From Prosopocoilus inquinatus (taxonomy: Eukaryota; Arthropoda; Insecta; Coleoptera; Lucanidae): a DNA stretch of 64,000 bases. The stretch lies in the NCBI GenBank assembly GCA_036172665.1, contig JAYKNF010000025.1, forward strand, positions 434,001-498,000, read 5' to 3'. The position numbers and the translations under genes were made by a program. Of this stretch, positions 38,610-51,302 are shown piece by piece (within the stretch, counting starts at the first letter, position 1; every line of letters starts with the position of its first letter). The notes under the pieces were generated by a model. The model was not told where the DNA came from and ran no database searches. It was given only the letters and a program-made list of their open reading frames with translations.

Positions 38610-41600
38610 AATAACATGATAGATGAGTAAGGATCGATTAGATACATCACAGGAACAACGCTAAAGCGTGTTGTTTCATTTAAAACTATTTCCAGCTTCT
38701 GCTGCGTCCGAAAACGTCGTATCTCACATCAGAGTTACTAGAGTCCATCGAAACGACAAATAACATGATAGATGAGTAAGGATCGATTACATACATCACA
38801 GGAACAACGCTAATGCGTGTTGTTTCATTTAAAACTATTTCCAGCTTCTGCTGCGTCCGAAAATTTCGTATCTCACATCAGAGTTACTGGAGTCCATCGA
38901 AACGTCAAATAACATAGTAGATAAGTAAGGATCGATTAGATACATCACAGGAACAACTCTAATACGTGTTGTTTCGTTCAAAACTATTTCCAGCTTCTGC
39001 TGCGTCCGAGAACTTTGTATCTCACACCAGAGTTACTGGAGTCCATTCAAACGTCAAATAACATGATAGATGAGTAAGGATCGATTAGATACATCACAGG
39101 AACAACGCTAATACGTGTTGTTTCGTTTAAAACTATTTAAAGCTTCTGCTGCGTCCGAAAACGTCGTATCTCACATCAGACTTACTAGAGACCATCCAAA
39201 CGTCAAATAACATGTTAGATAAGTAAGGATCGTTTAGATACATCACAGGAACAACGCTAATGCGTGTTGTTTCGTTTAAAACTATTTCCAGCTTCTGCTG
39301 CGTCCGAAAATTTCGTATCTCACATCAGAGTTACTGGAGTCCATCGAAACGCCAAATAACATGACAGATGAGTAAGGATCGATTAGATACATCACAGGAA
39401 CAACGCTAATGCGTGTTGTTTCGTTTAAAACTATTTCCAGCTTCTGCTGCGTCCGAAAATTTCGTATCTCACATCATAGTTACTGAAGTCCATCGAAACG
39501 TCAAATAACCTGATAGATAAGTAAGGATCGATTAGATACATCACAGGAACAACGGTAATACGTGTTGTTTCGTTTAAAACTATTTCCAGCTTCTGCTGCG
39601 TAAGAAAACGTCGTATCTCACATCAGAGCTACTGGAGTCCATCGAAACGCCAAATAACATGATAGATTATTAAGGATCGATTAGATACAGCACAGGAACA
39701 ACGCTAATGCGTGTTGTTTCGTTTAAAACTATTTCCAGCTCCTGCTGCGTCCAAGAACTTTGTATCTCACATCAGACTTACTGGAGTCCATCCAAACGTC
39801 AAATAACATGTTAGATAAGTAAGAATCGTTTAGATACATCACAGGAACAACGCTAATACGCGTTGTTTCGTTCAAAACTATTTCCAGCTTCTACTGCGTC
39901 CGAGAACTTTGTATCTCTCATCAGAGTTACTGGAGTCCGTCCAAACGTCAAATAACATGATAGATGAGTAAGGATCGATTAGTTACATCACAGGAACAAC
40001 GCTAATGCGTGTTGTTTCATTTAAAACTATTTCCAGCTTCTGCTGCGTCCGAAAATTTCGTATCTCACATCAGAGTTACTGGAGTCCATCGAAACGTCAA
40101 ATAACATAGTAGATAAGTAAGGATCGATTAGATACATCACAGGAACAACGCTAATACGTGTTGTTTCGTTCAAAACTATTTCCAGCTTTTGCTGCGTCCG
40201 AGAACTTTGTATCTCACACCAGAGTTACTGGAGTCCATTCAAACGTCAAATAACATGATAGATGAGTAAGGATCGATTAGATACATCACAGGAACAACGC
40301 TAATACGTGTTGTTTCGTTTAAAACTATTTCCAGCTTCTGCTGCGTCCGAAAATTTCGTATCTCACATCAGAGTTACTGGAGTCCATCGAAACGCCAAAT
40401 AACATGACAGATGAGTAAGGATCGATTAGATACATCACAGGAACAACGCTAATGCGTGTTGTTTCGTTTAAAACTATTTCCAGCTTCTGCTGCGTCCGAA
40501 AATTTCGTATCTCACATCATAGTTACTGGAGTCCATCGAAACGTCAAATAACATGATAGATAAGTAAGGATCGATTAGATACATCACAGGAACAACGCTA
40601 ATACGTGTTGTTTCGTTTAAAACTATTTCCAGCTTCAGCTGCGTCCGAGAACTTCGTATCTCACATCAAAGTTACTGGAGTCCATCGAAACGCCAAATAA
40701 CATGATAGATGAGTAAGGATCGATTAGATACATCACAGGAACAACGCTAATACGTGTTGTTTCATTTAAAACTATTTCCAGCTTCAGCTGCGTCCGAGAA
40801 CTTCGTATCTCACATCAAAGTTACTGGAGTCCATCGAAACGCCAAATAACATGATAGATGAGTAAGGATCGATTAGATACATCACAGGAACAACGCTAAT
40901 GCGTGTTGTTTCTTTTAAAACTATTTAGAGCTTCTGCTGCGTCCGAAAACGTCGTATCTCACATCAGAGCTACTGGAGTCCATCGAAACGCCAAATAACA
41001 TGATAGATTAGTAAGGATCGATTAGATACAGCACAGGAACAACGCTAATACGTGTTGTTTCGTTTAAAACTATTTCCAGCTCCTGCTGCGTCCAAAAACA
41101 TTGTATCTCACATCAGACTTACTGGAGTCCATCCAAACGTCAAATAACATGTTAGATAAGTAAGAATCGTTTAGATACATCACAGGAACAACGCTAATAC
41201 GTGTTGTTTCGTTCAAAACTATTTCCAGCTTCTACTGCGTCCGAGAACTTTGTATCTCTCATCAGAGTTACTGGAGTCCGTCCAAACGTCAAATAACATG
41301 ATAGATGAGTAAGGATCGACTAGTTACATCACAGGAACAACGCTAATATGTGTTGTTTCGTTTAAAACTATTTCCAGCTGCTGCTGCGTCCGAAAATTTC
41401 GTATCTCACATTAGAGATACTGGAGTCCATCGAAACGTCAAATAACATAGTAGCTAAGTAGGGATCGATTAGATACATCACAGGAACAACGCTAATACGT
41501 GTTGTTTCGTTCAAAACTATTTCCAGCTTCTGCTGCGTCCAAAAACTTTGTATCTCACATCAGAGTTACTGGAGTCCATCCAAACGTCAAATAACATGAT

Positions 41601-43228
41601 AGATGAGTAAGGATCAATTAGATACATCACAGGAACAACGCTAATACGTGTTGTTTCGTTTAAAACTATTTCCAGCTTCTGCTGCGTCCGAAAACGTCGT
41701 ATCTCACATCAGAGTTACTGGAGTCCATCGATACGCCAAATAACATGATATATGAGTAAGGATCGATTAGATACATCACAGGAACAACGCTAATGCGTGT
41801 TGTTTCGTTTAAAACTATTTCCAGCTTCTGCTGCGTCCGATAACTTTGTATCTCACATCAGAGTTACTGGAGTCCGTCCAAACGTCAAATAACATGATAG
41901 ATGAGTAAGGATCGATTAGATACGTTACAGGAACAACGCTAATATGTGTTGTTTCGTTTAAAACTATTTCCAGCTCCTGCTGCGTCCAAAAACTTTGTAT
42001 CTCACATCAGACTTACTGGAGCCCATCCAAACGTCAAATAACATGTTAGATAAGTAAGGATCGTTTAGATACATCACAGGAACAACGCTAATACGTGTTG
42101 TTTCGTTCAAAACTCTTTCCAGCTTCTGCTGCCTCCGATAACTTTGTATCTCACACCAGAGTTACTGGAGTCCATTCAAACGTCAAATAACATGATAGAT
42201 GAGTAAGGATCGATTAGATACATCACAGGAACAACGCTAATACGTGTTGTTTCGTTTAAAACTATTTCCAGCTTCTGCTGCGTCCGAAAACGTCGTATCT
42301 CACATCAGACTTACTGGAGACCATCCAAACGTCAAATAACATGTTAGATAAGTAAGGATCGTTTAGATACATCACAGGAACAACGCTAATGCGTGTTGTT
42401 TCGTTTAAAACTATTTCCAGCTTCTGCTGCGTCCGAAAATTTCGTATCTCACATCAGAGTTACTGGAGTCCATCGAAACGTCAAATAACATGATAGATGA
42501 GTAAGGATCGATTAGATACATCACAGGAACAACGCTAATGCGTGTTGTTTCGTTTAAAACTATTTCCAGATTCTGCTGCGTCCGATAACTTTGTATCTCA
42601 CATCAGAGTTACTGGAGTCCGTCCAAACGTCAAATAACATGATAGATGAGTAAGGATCGATTAGATACATTACAGGAACAACGCTAATATGTGTTGTTTC
42701 ATTTAAAACTATTTCCAGCTGCTGCTGCGTCCGAAAACGTCGTATCTCACATCAGAGTTACTGGAGTGCATCGAAACGTCAAATAACATGATAGATAAGT
42801 AAGGATCGATTAGATACAGCACAGGAACATCGCTAATACGTGTTGTTTCGTTTAAAACTATTTCCAGCTTCTGTTGCGTCCGAAAACGTCGTACCTCACA
42901 TCAGACTTACTGGAGACCATCCAAACGTCAAATAACATGTTAGATAAGTAAGGATCGTTTAGATACATCACAGGAACAACGCTAATGCGTGTTGTTTCGT
43001 TTAAAACTATTTCCAGCTTCTGCTGCGTGCGAAAATTTCGTATCTCACATCAGAGTTACTAGAGTCCATCGAAACGTCAAATAACATGATAGGTGAGTAA
43101 GGATCGATTAGATACATCACAGGAACAACGCTAATGCGAGTTGTTTCATTTAAAACTATTTCCAGCTTCTGCTGCGTCCGATAATTTCGTATCTCACATC
43201 AGAGTTACTGGAGTCCATCCAAACGTCA

Positions 43229-43361
43229 GATAACATGATAGATGAGTAAGGATCGATTAGATACATCACAGGAACAACGCTAATACGTGTTGTTTCGTTC
43301 AAAACTATTTCCAGCTTCTACTGCGTCCGAGAACTTTGTATCTCTCATCAGAGTTACGTCA
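43229..43361 (+). repeat. Solitary 133-bp monomer
   Basis: The same 16-bp deletion, but followed by full-length monomers rather than a 76-bp one. The unit begins with gataac (cagataac) rather than aataac, shared with the tandem copy at 46342. Confidence 0.85.
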
Positions 43362-45261
43362 AATAACATGATAGATAAGTAAGGATCGATTAGATACAGC
43401 ACAGGAACAACGCTAATACGTGTTGTTTCGTTTAAAACTATTTCCAGCTTCTGCTGCGTCCGAGAACTTTGTATCTCACACCAGAGTTACTGGAGTCCAT
43501 TCAAACGTCAAATAACATGATAGATGAGTAAGGATCGATTAGATACATCACAGGAACAACGCTAATACGTGTTGTTTCGTTTAAAACTATTTCCAGCTTC
43601 TGCTGCGTCCGAAAACGTCGTATCTCACATCAGACTTACTGGAGACCATCCAAACGTCAAATAACATGTTAGATAAGTAAGGATCGTTTAGATACATCAC
43701 AGGAACAACGCTAATACGTGTTGTTTCGTTTAAAACTATTTCCAGCTTCAGCTGCGTCCGAGAACTTCGTATCTCACATCAAAGTTACTGGAGTCCATCG
43801 AAACGCCAAATAACATGATAGATGAGTAAGGATCGATTAGATACATCACAGGAACAACGCTAATACGTGTTGTTTCATTTAAAACTATTTCCAGCTTCAG
43901 CTGCGTCCGAGAACTTCGTATCTCACATCAAAGTTACTGGAGTCCATCGAAACGCCAAATAACATGATAGATGAGTAAGGATCGATTAGATACATCACAG
44001 GAACAACGCTAATGCGTGTTGTTTCTTTTAAAACTATTTAGAGCTTCTGCTGCGTCCGAAAACGTCGTATCTCACATCAGAGCTACTGGAGTCCATCGAA
44101 ACGCCAAATAACATGATAGATTAGTAAGGATCGATTAGATACAGCACAGGAACAACGCTAATACGTGTTGTTTCGTTTAAAACTATTTCCAGCTCCTGCT
44201 GCGTCCAAAAACATTGTATCTCACATCAGACTTACTGGAGTCCATCCAAACGTCAAATAACATGTTAGATAAGTAAGAATCGTTTAGATACATCACAGGA
44301 ACAACGCTAATACGTGTTGTTTCGTTCAAAACTATTTCCAGCTTCTACTGCGTCCGAGAACTTTGTATCTCTCATCAGAGTTACTGGAGTCCGTCCAAAC
44401 GTCAAATAACATGATAGATGAGTAAGGATCGACTAGTTACATCACAGGAACAACGCTAATATGTGTTGTTTCGTTTAAAACTATTTCCAGCTGCTGCTGC
44501 GTCCGAAAATTTCGTATCTCACATTAGAGATACTGGAGTCCATCGAAACGTCAAATAACATAGTAGCTAAGTAGGGATCGATTAGATACATCACAGGAAC
44601 AACGCTAATACGTGTTGTTTCGTTCAAAACTATTTCCAGCTTCTGCTGCGTCCAAAAACTTTGTATCTCACATCAGAGTTACTGGAGTCCATCCAAACGT
44701 CAAATAACATGATAGATGAGTAAGGATCAATTAGATACATCACAGGAACAACGCTAATACGTGTTGTTTCGTTTAAAACTATTTCCAGCTTCTGCTGCGT
44801 CCGAAAACGTCGTATCTCACATCAGAGTTACTGGAGTCCATCGATACGCCAAATAACATGATATATGAGTAAGGATCGATTAGATACATCACAGGAACAA
44901 CGCTAATGCGTGTTGTTTCGTTTAAAACTATTTCCAGCTTCTGCTGCGTCCGATAACTTTGTATCTCACATCAGAGTTACTGGAGTCCGTCCAAACGTCA
45001 AATAACATGATAGATGAGTAAGGATCGATTAGATACGTTACAGGAACAACGCTAATATGTGTTGTTTCGTTTAAAACTATTTCCAGCTCCTGCTGCGTCC
45101 AAAAACTTTGTATCTCACATCAGACTTACTGGAGCCCATCCAAACGTCAAATAACATGTTAGATAAGTAAGGATCGTTTAGATACATCACAGGAACAACG
45201 CTAATACGTGTTGTTTCGTTCAAAACTCTTTCCAGCTTCTGCTGCCTCCGATAACTTTGTA

Positions 45262-47725
45262 TCTCACACCAGAGTTACTGGAGTCCATTCAAACGTCAAA
45301 TAACATGATAGATGAGTAAGGATCGATTAGATACATCACAGGAACAACGCTAATACGTGTTGTTTCGTTTAAAACTATTTCCAGCTTCTGCTGCGTCCGA
45401 AAACGTCGTATCTCACATCAGACTTACTGGAGACCATCCAAACGTCAAATAACATGTTAGATAAGTAAGGATCGTTTAGATACATCACAGGAACAACGCT
45501 AATGCGTGTTGTTTCGTTTAAAACTATTTCCAGCTTCTGCTGCGTCCGAAAATTTCGTATCTCACATCAGAGTTACTGGAGTCCATCGAAACGTCAAATA
45601 ACATGATAGATGAGTAAGGATCGATTAGATACATCACAGGAACAACGCTAATGCGTGTTGTTTCGTTTAAAACTATTTCCAGATTCTGCTGCGTCCGATA
45701 ACTTTGTATCTCACATCAGAGTTACTGGAGTCCGTCCAAACGTCAAATAACATGATAGATGAGTAAGGATCGATTAGATACATTACAGGAACAACGCTAA
45801 TATGTGTTGTTTCATTTAAAACTATTTCCAGCTGCTGCTGCGTCCGAAAACGTCGTATCTCACATCAGAGTTACTGGAGTGCATCGAAACGTCAAATAAC
45901 ATGATAGATAAGTAAGGATCGATTAGATACAGCACAGGAACATCGCTAATACGTGTTGTTTCGTTTAAAACTATTTCCAGCTTCTGTTGCGTCCGAAAAC
46001 GTCGTACCTCACATCAGACTTACTGGAGACCATCCAAACGTCAAATAACATGTTAGATAAGTAAGGATCGTTTAGATACATCACAGGAACAACGCTAATG
46101 CGTGTTGTTTCGTTTAAAACTATTTCCAGCTTCTGCTGCGTGCGAAAATTTCGTATCTCACATCAGAGTTACTAGAGTCCATCGAAACGTCAAATAACAT
46201 GATAGGTGAGTAAGGATCGATTAGATACATCACAGGAACAACGCTAATGCGAGTTGTTTCATTTAAAACTATTTCCAGCTTCTGCTGCGTCCGATAATTT
46301 CGTATCTCACATCAGAGTTACTGGAGTCCATCCAAACGTCAGATAACATGATAGATGAGTAAGGATCGATTAGATACATCACAGGAACAACGCTAATACG
46401 TGTTGTTTCGTTCAAAACTATTTCCAGCTTCTACTGCGTCCGAGAACTTTGTATCTCTCATCAGAGTTACGTCAAATAACATGATAGATAAGTAAGGATC
46501 GATTAGATACAGCACAGGAACAACGCTAATACGTGTTGTTTCGTTTAAAACTATTTCCAGCTTCTGCTGCGTCCGAGAACTTTGTATCTCACACCAGAGT
46601 TACTGGAGTCCATTCAAACGTCAAATAACATGATAGATGAGTAAGGATCGATTAGATACATCACAGGAACAACGCTAATACGTGTTGTTTCGTTTAAAAC
46701 TATTTCCAGCTTCTGCTGCGTCCGAAAACGTCGTATCTCACATCAGACTTACTGGAGACCATCCAAACGTCAAATAACATGTTAGATAAGTAAGGATCGT
46801 TTAGATACATCACAGGAACAACGCTAATGCGTGTTGTTTCGTTTAAAACTATTTCCAGCTTCTGCTGCGTCCGAAAATTTCGTATCTCACATCAGAGTTA
46901 CTGGAGTCCATCGAAACGCCAAATAACATGATAGATGAGTAAGGATCGATTAGATACATCACAGGAACAACGCTAATGCGTGTTGTTTCGTTTAAAACTA
47001 TTTCCAGATTCTGCTGCGTCCGATAACTTTGTATCTCACATCAGAGTTACTGGAGTCCGTCCAAACGTCAAATAACATGATAGATGAGTAAGGATCGATT
47101 AGATACATTACAGGAACAACGCTAATATGTGTTGTTTCATTTAAAACTATTTCCAGCTGCTGCTGCGTCCGAAAACGTCGTATCTCACATCAGAGTTACT
47201 AGAGTGCATCGAAACGTCAAATAACATGATAGATAAGTAAGGATCGATTAGATACAGCACAGGAACATCGCTAATACGTGTTGTTTCGTTTAAAAATATT
47301 TCCAGCTTCTGTTGCGTCCGAAAACGTCGTACCTCACATCAGACTTACTGGAGACCATCCAAACGTCAAATAACATGTTAGATAAGTAAGAATCGTTTAG
47401 ATACATCACAGGAACAACGCTAATGCGTGTTGTTTGGTTTAAAACTATTTCCAGCTTCTGCTGCGTGCGAAAATTTCGTATCTCACATCAGAGTTACTAG
47501 AGTCCATCGAAACGTCAAATAACATGATAGGTGAGTAAGGATCGATTAGATACATCACAGGAACAACGCTAATGCGAGTTGTTTCATTTAAAACTATTTC
47601 CAGCTTCTGCTGCGTCCGATAATTTCGTATCTCACATCAGAGTTACTGGAGTCCATCCAAACGTCAAATAACATGATAGATGAGTAAGGATCGATTAGAT
47701 ACATCACAGGAACAACGCTAATGCG
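45262..47725 (+). repeat. 1325-bp-shift duplication (third partial copy of the module)
   Basis: About 45262-46400 recurs at 46587-47725, for example ccagattctg (45681/47006) and gtgcgaaaa (46140/47465). Some single-base changes separate the copies, such as aaaaatattt near 47295 and tttggttt near 47435. With the 3113-bp pair this makes three tandem copies of a 1.1-kb submodule. Confidence 0.75.
46342..46474 (+). repeat. Solitary 133-bp monomer
   Basis: The 3113-bp tandem copy of 43229-43361, again without a 76-bp partner. Confidence 0.85.
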
Positions 47726-50700
47726 TGTTGTTTCATTTAAAACTATTTCCAGCTTCTGCTGCGTCCGAAAATTTCGTATCTCACATCAGAGTTACTGGAG
47801 TCCATCGAAACGTCAAATAACATAGTAGATAAGTAAGGATCGATTAGATACATCACAGGAACAACGCTAATACGTGTTGTTTCGTTCAAAACTATTTCCA
47901 GCTTCTGCTGTGTCCGAGAACTTTGTATCTCACACCAGAGTTACTGGAGTCCATTCAAACGTCAAATAACATGATAGATGAGTAAGGACCGATTAGATAC
48001 ATCACAGGAACAACGCTAATACGTGTTGTTTCGTTTAAAACTATTTCCAGCTTCTGCTGCGTCCGAAAACGTCGTATCTCACATCAGACTAACTGGAGAC
48101 CATCCAAACGTCAAATAACATGTTAGATAAGTAAAGGTCGTTTAGATACATCACAGGAACAACGCTAATGCGTGTTGTTTCGTTTAAAACTATTTCCAGC
48201 TTCTGCTGCGTCCAAAAATTTCGTATCTCACATCAGAGTTACTAGAGTCCATCGAAACGTCAAATAACATGATAGGTGAGTAAGGATCGATTAGATACAT
48301 CACAGGAACAACGCTAATGCGTGTTGTTTCATTTAAAACTATTTCCAGCTTCTGCTGCGTCCGATAATTTCGTATCTCACATCAGAGTTACTGGAGGTCA
48401 TCCAAACGTCAAATAACATGATAGATGAGTAAGGATCGATTAGATACATCACAGGAACAACGCTAATGCGTGTTGTCTCGTTTAAAACTATTTCCAGCTT
48501 CAGCTGCGTCCGAGAACTTCGTATCTCACATCAAAATTACTGGAGTACATCGAAACGTCAAATAACATAGTAGCTAAGTAAGGATCGATTAGATACATCA
48601 CAGGAACAACGCTAATACGTGTTGTTTCGTTTAAAACTATTTCCAGCTCCTGCTGCGTCCAAAAACTTGGCATCTCACATCAGAGTTACTAGAGTCTATC
48701 GAAACGTCAAATAACATGATAGATGAGTAAGGATCGATTAGATAAATCACAGGAACAACGCTAATGCGTGTTGTTTCATTTAAAACTATTTCCAGCTTCT
48801 GCTGCGTCCGATAATTTCGTATCTCACATCAGACTTACTGGAGTCCATCCAAACGTCAAATAACATGATAGATGAGTAAGGATCGATTAGATACATCACA
48901 GGAACAACGCTGATGCGTGTTGTTTCGTTTAAAACTATTTCCAGCTTCTGCTGCGTCCGAGAACGTCGTATCTCACATCAGAATTACTGGAGTGCATCGA
49001 AACGTCAAATAACATGATAGATAAGTAAGGATCGATTAGATACAGCACAGGAACAACGCTAATACGTGTTGTTTCGTTTAAAACTATTTCTAGCTCCTGC
49101 TGCGTCCAAAAACTTTGTATCTCACATCAGACTTACTGGAGTCCATCCAAACGTCAGATAACATGTTAGATAAGTAAGGATCGTTTAGATACATCACAGG
49201 AACAACGCTAATACGTGTTGTTTCGTTCAAAACTATTTCCAGCTTCTGCTGCGTCCGATAACTTTGTATCTCACATCAGAGTTACTGGAGTCCGCCCAAA
49301 CGTCAAATAACATGATAGATGAGTAAGGATCGATCAGATACATTACAGGAACAACGCTAATGCGTGTTGTTTCGTTTAAAACTATTTCCAGCTTCTGCTG
49401 CGTCCGAAAACGTCGTATCTCACATCAGAGCTACTGGAGTCCATCGAAACGCCAAATAACATGATAGATGAGTAAGGATCGATTAGATACATTACAGGAA
49501 CAACGCTAATACGTGTTGTTTCGTTCAAAACTATTTCCAGCTTCTACTGCGTCCGAGAACTTTGTATCTCTCATCAGAGTTACTGGAGTTCGTCCAAACG
49601 TCAAATAACATGATAGATGAGTATGGATCGATTAGTTACATCACAGGAACAACGCTAATATGTGTTGTTTCGTTTAAAACTATTTCCAGCTGCTGCTGCG
49701 TCCGAAAATTTCGTATCTCACATTAGAGTTACTGGAGTCCATCGAAACGTCAAATAACATAGTAGCTAAGTAAGGATCGATTAGATACATCACAGGAACA
49801 ACGCTAATACGTGTTGTTTCGTTCAAAACTATTTCCAGCTCCTGCTGCGTCCAAAAACTTCGTATCTCACATCAATGTTACTAGAGTCCATCGAAACGTC
49901 AAATAACATGATAGATGAGTAAGGATCGATTAGATACATCACAGGAACAACGCTAAAGCGTGTTGCTTCATTTAAAACTATTTCCAGCTTCTGCTGCGTC
50001 CGAAAACGTCGTATCTCACATCAGAGTTACTAGAGTCCATCGAAACGTCAAATAACATAGTAGATAAGTAAGGATCGATTAGATACATCACAGGAACAAC
50101 GCTAATACGTGTTGTTTCGTTTAAAACTATTTCCAGCTTCTGCTGCGTCCGAAAACGTCGTATCTCACATCAGAGCTACTGGAGTCCATCGAAACGTCAA
50201 ATAACATAGTAGATAAGTAAGGATCGATTAGATACATCACAGGAACAACGCTAATACGTGTTGTTTCGTTCAAAACTATTTCCAGCTTCTGCTGCGTCCG
50301 AGAACTTTGTATCTCACACCAGAGTTACTGGAGTCCATTCAAACGTCAAATAACATGATAGATGAGTAAGGATCGATTAGATACATCACAGGAACAACGC
50401 TAATACGTGTTGTTTCGTTTAAAACTATTTCCAGCTTCTGCTGCGTCCGAAAACGTCGTATCTCACATCAGACTTACTGGAGACCATCCAAACGTCAAAT
50501 AACATGTTAGATAAGTAAGGATCGTTTAGATACATCACAGGAACAACGCTAATGCGTGTTGTTTCGTTTAAAACTATTTCCAGCTTCTGCTGCGTCCGAA
50601 AATTTCGTATCTCACATCAGAGTTACTGGAGTCCATCGAAACGCCAAATAACATGATAGATGAGTAAGGATCGATTAGATACATCACAGGAACAACGCTA

Positions 50701-50944
50701 ATGCGTGTTGTTTCGTTTAAAACTATTTCCAGCTTCTGCTGCGTCCGAAAACGTCGTATCTCACATCAGAGCTACTGGAGTCCATCGAAACGCCAAATAA
50801 CATGATAGATTAGTAAGGATCGATTAGATACAGCACAGGAACAACGCTAATACGTGTTGTTTCGTTTAAAACTATTTCCAGCTCCTGCTGCGTGTAAAAA
50901 CTTTGTATCTCACATCAGACTTACTGGAGTCCATCCAAACGTCA

Positions 50945-51302
50945 AATAACATGTTAGATAAGTAAGAATCGTTTAGATACATCACAGGAACAACGCTAAT
51001 ACGTGTTGTTTCGTTCAAAACTATTTCCAGCTTCTACTGCGTCCGAGAACTTTGTATCTCTCATCAGAGTTACGTCAAATAACATGATAGATAAGTAAGG
51101 ATCGATTAGATACAGCACAGGAACAACGCTAATACGTGTTGTTTCGTTTAAAACTATTTCTAGCTCCTGCTGCGTCCAAAAACTTTGTATCTCACATCAG
51201 ACTAACTGGAGTCCATCCAAACGTCAAATAACATGTTAGAAAAGTAAGGATCGTTTAGATACATCACAGGAACAACGCTAATACGTGTTGTTTGAAACGT
51301 CA
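50945..51302 (+). repeat. Truncated cluster: 133 + 149 + 76 bp
   Basis: 50945-51077, 51078-51226 and 51227-51302. The middle monomer has ttctagctcc but normal gtttcg, and the 76-bp unit has agaaaagtaag near 51238. The next block start has ccattag. Confidence 0.9.

Larger units (their letters stand above)
32561..39739 (+). repeat. Long duplicated segment, copy 2 (partner 13259-20436)
   Basis: The counterpart of 13259-20436 in the same orientation. Copy-specific changes include ttgcg near 37561, the aaagtttcg variant at two nearby monomers, and missing the 148-bp length variant. The match resumes at 39738-40119 with 21031-21412. Confidence 0.8.
40576..46828 (+). repeat. 3113-bp tandem duplication, two copies
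   Basis: About 40576-43688 is followed directly by 43689-46801, with the match running on a few bases to 46828. Private variants recur at exactly 3113 bp: aaacattg (41097/44210), gcctccgata (42131/45244), gtgcgaaaa (43027/46140), gataggtgag, gtacctcac, gactagttac. I saw no difference in the stretches I compared, which suggests a very recent event or an assembly repeat. Each copy is 21 monomers, one of them 133 bp. Confidence 0.85.
38610..51302 (+). repeat. Higher-order block 9, 86 monomers
   Basis: The longest interval without a 76-bp monomer. It begins as block 5, then holds the 3113-bp tandem pair (about 40576-46801) and a partial third copy to about 47725. The rest is a mix in which 47690-48460 matches 55485-56255. 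No 148-bp monomer and no HindIII-type monomer (atttaaagct) was seen after 39140, so subtype composition changes within this block. Confidence 0.75.
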
